Assembly (NCBI RefSeq): GCF_000295955.2
Contig: NZ_ALXE01000019.1
Coordinates: 124,001-188,000 of the forward strand
DNA from: Pantoea sp. A4
GTDB taxonomy: Bacteria; Pseudomonadota; Gammaproteobacteria; Enterobacterales; Enterobacteriaceae
Direction of reading: 5' to 3'
Length of the DNA stretch: 64,000 nucleotides
Shown: one piece after another, positions 59,779 to 64,000 of the stretch
Layout: each line of letters opens with the position of its first letter
How positions within the stretch are numbered: position 1 is the first letter of the stretch
The notes under the pieces: model-generated
What the model was told of the DNA's origin: nothing
The model's database searches: none
Seen by the model: only the letters and a program-made list of their open reading frames with translations
Made by a program: the position numbers and the translations under genes

Positions 59779-60831
59779 ATGACAAACTCTCAAAACAAAA
59801 AGAAAAAAGTGACTCTCGCCGACGTTGCCGCAGAGGCCGGTGTTGGCCAGGCTACGGTGGATCGCTTTTTGAGCGGCCGTACCACGGTGAAGCCATCGAC
59901 CGCCGATAAAATTAGCCGTGCTATGGCTAAATTAGATTATCGCCCCGTTAATTCCAGCAGTTCGGTGGAAGCATTAACGTTCGATCACATTTCGCCCGCC
60001 AGGATCGGCTTTATATTCCCGTCGGTCTCCGACAGCATGTACGATACGTTGCTTAATGGATTAAAAGAAAAACTCGCCCAAACATTTAAAAGCTCACCGG
60101 ATATTATTGTTTATGAATGTGACATTCAAAACCATGCTGCGGTGGCATTATTAATTGAGACGTTGAGTCATAAAGTGGGTTATATAGGATTAGTCGCGCT
60201 GGATGATCCTATCATTGGCCTGTCAATTAAAACTGCTGCGGATTCAGGCGTGAAAATCTTTACCTTATTCTCTCCTCTCGCCGATTACGGGCAGGTTGCT
60301 CACCTCGGTCTTGATGACAGAAAAGCAGGCAGAAGTGCAGCGTGGATAGCCTACAAGCTGCTCAAGGAAGGCGACAATGTTGCTATATTTCAAGGTCATA
60401 ACCGGTTCTTGTGTCAGGAAGTTTGCGAGATTAGCTTCAGATCTTATTTCCGCGAAAAAAATGTCAATATCAATATTCTGGGTCCAGTCCTGACGCATGA
60501 AAAGATCGAACTGGCGCGTAAAGAGACGCTAAGTCTCGTCAATAAAAATGCCAAAGTGGATCTGGTTTATGCCCCATGCGGGGGCGTCGTGGGTATTATT
60601 GATGCTCTGAAAGAAAATGAAAACAAAAAGAACACCTTCTTGATCTGCCATGGCCCGTTCCCAGGTTGGCAAGCCATGCTCATTAATGATGCAGTCGATG
60701 TTATTATTTATCATGACATTCACGGCCTGATAGAAAATATCACCAAAGTCATCAATACCGATTTTCAAACGGCAGCTTCGCCTCTGTTTATGCCGGTAAA
60801 TTTTGAAATAAAAATGCGCGAAAATATTTAA
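59779..60831 (+). CDS. LacI-family transcriptional regulator
   Basis: 350 residues. The N-terminal HTH (VTLADVAAEAGVGQATVDRFLSG form, residues 11-33) with the hinge helix region is LacI-type, and a periplasmic-binding-like sensor domain runs from about 75. The sensor has the layout of the group with sugar or polyol ligands, but the ligand is unknown. Gene and flanks are more AT-rich than the core genes around, a hint of transfer. There is no good ribosome site before ATG 59779. Two matching operators lie 190-240 bp downstream, before the dehydrogenase operon, its likely target. Confidence 0.9.
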   Translation: MTNSQNKKKKVTLADVAAEAGVGQATVDRFLSGRTTVKPSTADKISRAMAKLDYRPVNSSSSVEALTFDHISPARIGFIFPSVSDSMYDTLLNGLKEKLAQTFKSSPDIIVYECDIQNHAAVALLIETLSHKVGYIGLVALDDPIIGLSIKTAADSGVKIFTLFSPLADYGQVAHLGLDDRKAGRSAAWIAYKLLKEGDNVAIFQGHNRFLCQEVCEISFRSYFREKNVNINILGPVLTHEKIELARKETLSLVNKNAKVDLVYAPCGGVVGIIDALKENENKKNTFLICHGPFPGWQAMLINDAVDVIIYHDIHGLIENITKVINTDFQTAASPLFMPVNFEIKMRENI

Positions 60832-61016
60832 TTCGCCACCATCGCGTTATGCACCTGGACCCTGCCGGTCAACCGCAGGGTTCACTCATCGCTATCGACT
60901 GAAAGTGTATCCCCCTGATGCTGGCCTCACCAGTGATCAATCGCTCTCAACTCATTTCCCCCTTTTCCCGGCAAAATCCTCACTCTTGAGACAACGAGCT
61001 GTATAAAAATCCCTCA

Positions 61017-61034
61017 TTAGCACCCGGTTGCAAA
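61017..61034 (+). promoter_or_regulatory. LacI-type operator O1
   Basis: TTAGCACCCGGTTGCAAA: palindromic halves TTAGCA and TGCAAA around a central CCGG. Centre 41 bp from operator O2. Confidence 0.7.
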
Positions 61035-61057
61035 TCGTCGAATTGATCACAAAAAAA

Positions 61058-61075
61058 TTTGCAATCGGGTGCAAA
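61058..61075 (+). promoter_or_regulatory. LacI-type operator O2
   Basis: TTTGCAATCGGGTGCAAA: perfect TTTGCA/TGCAAA halves with six bases between, including a central CG. It overlaps the predicted -35 element, a natural repressor position. Confidence 0.75.
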
Positions 61076-61088
61076 GATCAAACATAAT
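61059..61088 (+). promoter_or_regulatory. Putative promoter of the dehydrogenase operon
   Basis: -35 TTGCAA (61059-61064), 18-bp spacer, -10 CATAAT (61083-61088). A start near 61095 would leave a leader of about 520 nt before the first gene. Confidence 0.5.
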
Positions 61089-61458
61089 CGCAACATTAGT
61101 AGGGGATAGCCATTAACCCTCATTTTGATAGTTTTCCATCATTTAAGGCTATAAGCGGTAATGTGTGACCTGAACTAACAAGGCTGCGGGCGTATCTGAG
61201 CAAAAAATGACACTGCAAAATAGCAGGCGAATGTGGGTGGCAGCGAGAAAGCTGTCATGGCGCTAATGACCAACGCATGGCGATGAAACTGGCATCGTTG
61301 GCTCCTTACACCCAGGTAATTTTTTATCGTTGAGTCATGTCATCCAGACACGGGATAAAAACAGACAAATATTTTATAGGGTACTGACTGTCCATTTCAT
61401 CAGCTGATCAATGCGTCAGTTTTAGGGACGGGCGTTATTTCGCCTCGGGTTATTTTTA

Positions 61459-61476
61459 TGTGATTTTATTATCACA
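61459..61476 (+). promoter_or_regulatory. Palindrome in the dehydrogenase leader
   Basis: TGTGATTTTATTATCACA: six-base arms TGTGAT/ATCACA with six between. It resembles a CRP site but is two bases too wide, so the factor is uncertain. Confidence 0.4.
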
Positions 61477-61613
61477 GGAAATACTGCGCCTGAATAAATG
61501 CAAGGTCGTGTTCTTTTACAGGGCGAGTATGTGAAAACATACTCATTTTTACTATGTCACAAGCATAGAGACAGTGCGGCTGGTATTTTATCAGCTTGTT
61601 GAAGGTATTATTT

Positions 61614-62342
61614 ATGAACCGAAGAGAAGCACTCTTTTCCTTGAGTTCAATCGTGGCGACGCTCACGGTTGCACCTAAACTTCGTGCCGAAGAATTGCAC
61701 AATGTGCCGTTAGAAACACAGCTTAATGCCGACCATACGCCGCAACCCGCGTGGGAAAAAGGCTATCAGGTCCTTACCGATGAGAACGACCGTAAAACCC
61801 TTACCGCCATCTTCGATCGCCTGATTCCAGCAGATAAACTGGGCCCTTCCGCCAGTGAAGCGGGCTGTATCGAGTTTGTCGATAGCCAACTGGCAGGCGA
61901 CTACGGCAGCGGTGCTGCACTCTATCTTGAGGGTCCGATGAACCCACAAAATGAAGCCGCGATCATGGGCAGCCCACAATTCCTGAGCACCCCGCGTGAA
62001 CGCTACTTAACCGGTTTAAAGGCCTTACACCGCTGGTCACAGGCGCACCTTAATAAGCCTTTTTTTGAACTGGAGAGCACGCAGATTGATGCCTTCCTGA
62101 CAGAAATGGAAAAAGGGAAAGTCGACTTAGGTGGCGATATTAATAGCCAGGCACTGTTTGAGTTAATGTTACAAAATGCGCGCGAGGGTTATCTCGCCGA
62201 TCCTGTCTATGGCGGCAACAAAAATATGGTCGGCTGGAAAATGATTGGTTTCCCCGGCGCACGTTATGATTATCGCCCTTATATTGACCGTCGTAATGAA
62301 AATCTTCAATTAATCCCCGTTAGCCTGATCCCTGATAATTAA
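61614..62342 (+). CDS. Gluconate 2-dehydrogenase subunit 3 (gamma) family protein
   Basis: 242 residues. An N-terminal signal with twin arginine (MNRREALFSLSS, hydrophobic to residue 22, then ALxA-like APKLRAEE) suggests Tat export, carrying the bound catalytic subunit along. The body matches the gluconate 2-dehydrogenase subunit 3 family (FDRLIPADKLGPSASEAGCIEFVD near the start, GWKMIGFPG near the end). The ATG at 61614 follows a GAAGGT site. The GMC catalytic subunit begins 15 bp later, the usual order for the periplasmic FAD-sugar/gluconate dehydrogenase complex. Confidence 0.9.
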   Translation: MNRREALFSLSSIVATLTVAPKLRAEELHNVPLETQLNADHTPQPAWEKGYQVLTDENDRKTLTAIFDRLIPADKLGPSASEAGCIEFVDSQLAGDYGSGAALYLEGPMNPQNEAAIMGSPQFLSTPRERYLTGLKALHRWSQAHLNKPFFELESTQIDAFLTEMEKGKVDLGGDINSQALFELMLQNAREGYLADPVYGGNKNMVGWKMIGFPGARYDYRPYIDRRNENLQLIPVSLIPDN

Positions 62343-62357
62343 TCCCGGAGCTGTAAA

Positions 62358-64000
62358 ATGTCGTTAATAAGAAAAAAAGCGGATGTTGTCATCGTCGGCT
62401 TAGGCTGGGCGGGTTCCGTCATGGCGGAAGAACTTACCCGTGCAGGACTCGAAGTGGTTGCGATTGAACGAGGTGCCTGGCGTGACACCTCAACGGATTT
62501 CCCCCCTGCTGTGGACCCCGATGAACTACGCTGGCATACCCGGCGCAAAATCATGCAGCCGATGAGTGTAGAAACCACCACGTTCCGCAATCGTAGCGAT
62601 CAAGATGCCGCGCCGGTGCGCAACTGGTCTGCATTCCAGTTTGGCTGGAACGTTGGTGGCGCAGGAACACACTGGGCGGGCATGTCCTGGCGTTTCACAC
62701 CGTGGGATTTTGAAGTTGCCACACAAACCCGTGAACGCTATGGCGCGGACAAAATGAAAGGACTCCAGCTACAAGACTGGGGGGTGACCTACAGTGAAAT
62801 GGAGCCGTTTTACGATCGTTTTGAACGTATTGCCGGGACGTCTGGCAAAGCGGGGAATTTAAACGGACAACCCCAACAGGGAGGCAATGTCTTCGAAGGC
62901 CCACGTCAACGTGACTACCCTACTCCGCCACTCAAAGACACGCACTGGATGAGTAAGTACCGCAATACCACGGAAAAGATGGGATATCATCCGTTCACCG
63001 TGCCAGCAGGTAACATTTCTCAGGCCTATGTGAACCCGTTAGGCGTCACCATGGGTCCATGCACTTACTGCGGATTTTGCGATTTTCACGGCTGCGGCAA
63101 CTTCTCTAAATCTTCGCCGCAGGCCTGTATTCTTCCGGCTCTAATGCGCCGTAAAAACTTTACGCTGCTGACGAATACCGAAGTGTTACATGCGGTTAAG
63201 CATGCAGACGGTAAAACGGTGACCGGCGTGAAGTTTATCTCTGAAGACGGTAAAGAGGGCTTCCAGCCTGCGGATATCGTCTGCATCACCGCGTACCAAA
63301 TGGATAACGTGCGTCTGATGTTGCTCTCTGGCGTTGGCGAGCAATACGACCCACGCACCGGTCGCGGCACCATCGGGCGCAACTATAACTATCAAACCTG
63401 CTCCAGCGTCACCGGCTTCTTTGATAATGAATATATGAATCCGTTTATTGGCGGCGGCGCGCTGGCGGTGCAGATCGACGATTTTAACGGTGATAACTTC
63501 GACCATAGCCAGCTGGACTTCATTGGTGGGGCCGGCATCATGGGCTTCTCCACCAATGGCCGTCCGATTCAGAACATGAATGGACTGCGCCCAGGCACGC
63601 CGCGCTGGGGTAGCGCATGGAAAGCAGGCTATGCCCGCGATTACCAGACGGCAGGCACCATTTTCTGCCAGGGCACCTCAATGCCGGTGCGTGAAGCCTT
63701 CCTTGACCTCGATCCGGTCTATAAAGACCGTCACGGCCAACCGCTGATCCGCATGACCTTCGACTGGAATAAAAACGATATCCGGATGGCAAATTACGTT
63801 ACCGACCGCGCCATCAATATCATGAAGGAAGTGGGTGGTCAGCATCTGGTGGTGGATAACCAGACGGAGAAAAGCTGGAACCCCTATATGCAGCACAGCT
63901 CGCACACCATTGGCGGCGCGGTAATGGGGGCAGACCCAACCACCTCTGCACTTAACCCTTACCTGCAAAGCTGGGATGCCCACAATCTGTTCGTGGTGGG
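62358..64000 (+). CDS. GMC-family FAD dehydrogenase, catalytic subunit (partial, cut at window end)
   Basis: 547 codons are open from ATG 62358 to the window end without a stop. FAD motif GLGWAG at residues 14-19, and a Cys cluster C235, C238, C241 and C246 (CTYCGFC form) that in FAD-glucose dehydrogenases binds a 3Fe-4S centre. A His in MQHSSHTIGG near residue 516 is the GMC catalytic-region His. It has no signal of its own and should be exported with subunit 3. Substrate is gluconate, 2-ketogluconate, glucose or sorbitol; the sequence alone does not decide. A cytochrome c subunit is expected downstream. Confidence 0.92.
   Translation, partial: MSLIRKKADVVIVGLGWAGSVMAEELTRAGLEVVAIERGAWRDTSTDFPPAVDPDELRWHTRRKIMQPMSVETTTFRNRSDQDAAPVRNWSAFQFGWNVGGAGTHWAGMSWRFTPWDFEVATQTRERYGADKMKGLQLQDWGVTYSEMEPFYDRFERIAGTSGKAGNLNGQPQQGGNVFEGPRQRDYPTPPLKDTHWMSKYRNTTEKMGYHPFTVPAGNISQAYVNPLGVTMGPCTYCGFCDFHGCGNFSKSSPQACILPALMRRKNFTLLTNTEVLHAVKHADGKTVTGVKFISEDGKEGFQPADIVCITAYQMDNVRLMLLSGVGEQYDPRTGRGTIGRNYNYQTCSSVTGFFDNEYMNPFIGGGALAVQIDDFNGDNFDHSQLDFIGGAGIMGFSTNGRPIQNMNGLRPGTPRWGSAWKAGYARDYQTAGTIFCQGTSMPVREAFLDLDPVYKDRHGQPLIRMTFDWNKNDIRMANYVTDRAINIMKEVGGQHLVVDNQTEKSWNPYMQHSSHTIGGAVMGADPTTSALNPYLQSWDAHNLFVV

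Larger units (their letters stand above)
60832..61613 (+). promoter_or_regulatory. Regulatory region and long leader between lacI-type gene and dehydrogenase operon (782 bp)
   Basis: No convincing gene. It has a weak hairpin after the regulator (60859-60881), two LacI-type operators, a promoter at 61059-61088, about 520 bases of leader, a possible hairpin with T-run near 61430-61460, and a palindrome at 61459. A 19-codon frame at about 61207 is not supported. Confidence 0.6.

Noticed and set aside
61207..61266. 19-codon frame in the dehydrogenase leader
   Set aside because: No clear ribosome site and no helix or motif; likely chance.

Overview
The window is bacterial chromosome from the order Enterobacterales. 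Almost every gene has an obvious E. coli counterpart (hns, galU, rssB, gapA, minCDE, fadR, sdaA), but local gene order and several losses rule out E. coli itself. An Erwiniaceae member such as Pantoea or Erwinia is the best guess. It fits the galU-ugd-epimerase operon, the lone WbaP/AmsG-type sugar-phosphate transferase, the membrane FAD-dependent sugar/gluconate dehydrogenase, and the absence of selD at its usual place. The genus is inference. No phage, transposase, integrase or CRISPR array was seen.

Layout. 1-9.2 kb: adhE 3' end, tdk, hns, the galU-ugd-epimerase operon for UDP-sugars, rssA-rssB (patatin-like protein and sigma-S adaptor), ychJ, purU and two tandem tRNA-Tyr genes. 9.3-24.4 kb: xthA, topB, ydjA, sppA, ansA-pncA, yeaC, a frameshifted msrB, gapA, yeaD, yeaE and the yeaG-yeaH stress kinase operon. 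The yeaGH operon has a clear sigma-54 promoter and two upstream NtrC-like sites. 24.5-40.2 kb: an NlpC-type lipoprotein, cvrA, a small unknown protein, the WbaP-like transferase, a Bcr/CflA exporter, dadA-dadX, ycgB, fadR, dsbB, ycgN, ycgM, ycgL and minCDE. 40.2-53 kb: rnd, fadD, yeaY, tsaB, yoaA, a DUF1272 protein, yoaB, yoaH, pabB-nudL, sdaA and a CSS-EAL phosphodiesterase.

53-64 kb is the more accessory part. It holds an NAD aldehyde dehydrogenase, a PmtA-like methyltransferase, a GATase-like protein, an EamA transporter with a family III CoA-transferase, ycdY, a 27-residue candidate membrane protein and a LacI-family regulator. The regulator is followed by a 782-bp gap carrying two LacI-type operators 41 bp apart. 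The gap leads into a gluconate/FAD-sugar dehydrogenase operon (subunit 3, then a GMC catalytic subunit cut by the window end).

Compared with E. coli, the window joins blocks from about 26-27 min and about 39-41 min. selD, mipA and nhaB are missing from their usual positions. The most useful leads are the LacI operators with their long leader, the 27-codon ORF, the msrB frameshift, the nitrogen-control architecture at yeaGH, a PurR-like palindrome upstream of gapA, and the circularly permuted order of the CoA-transferase halves.
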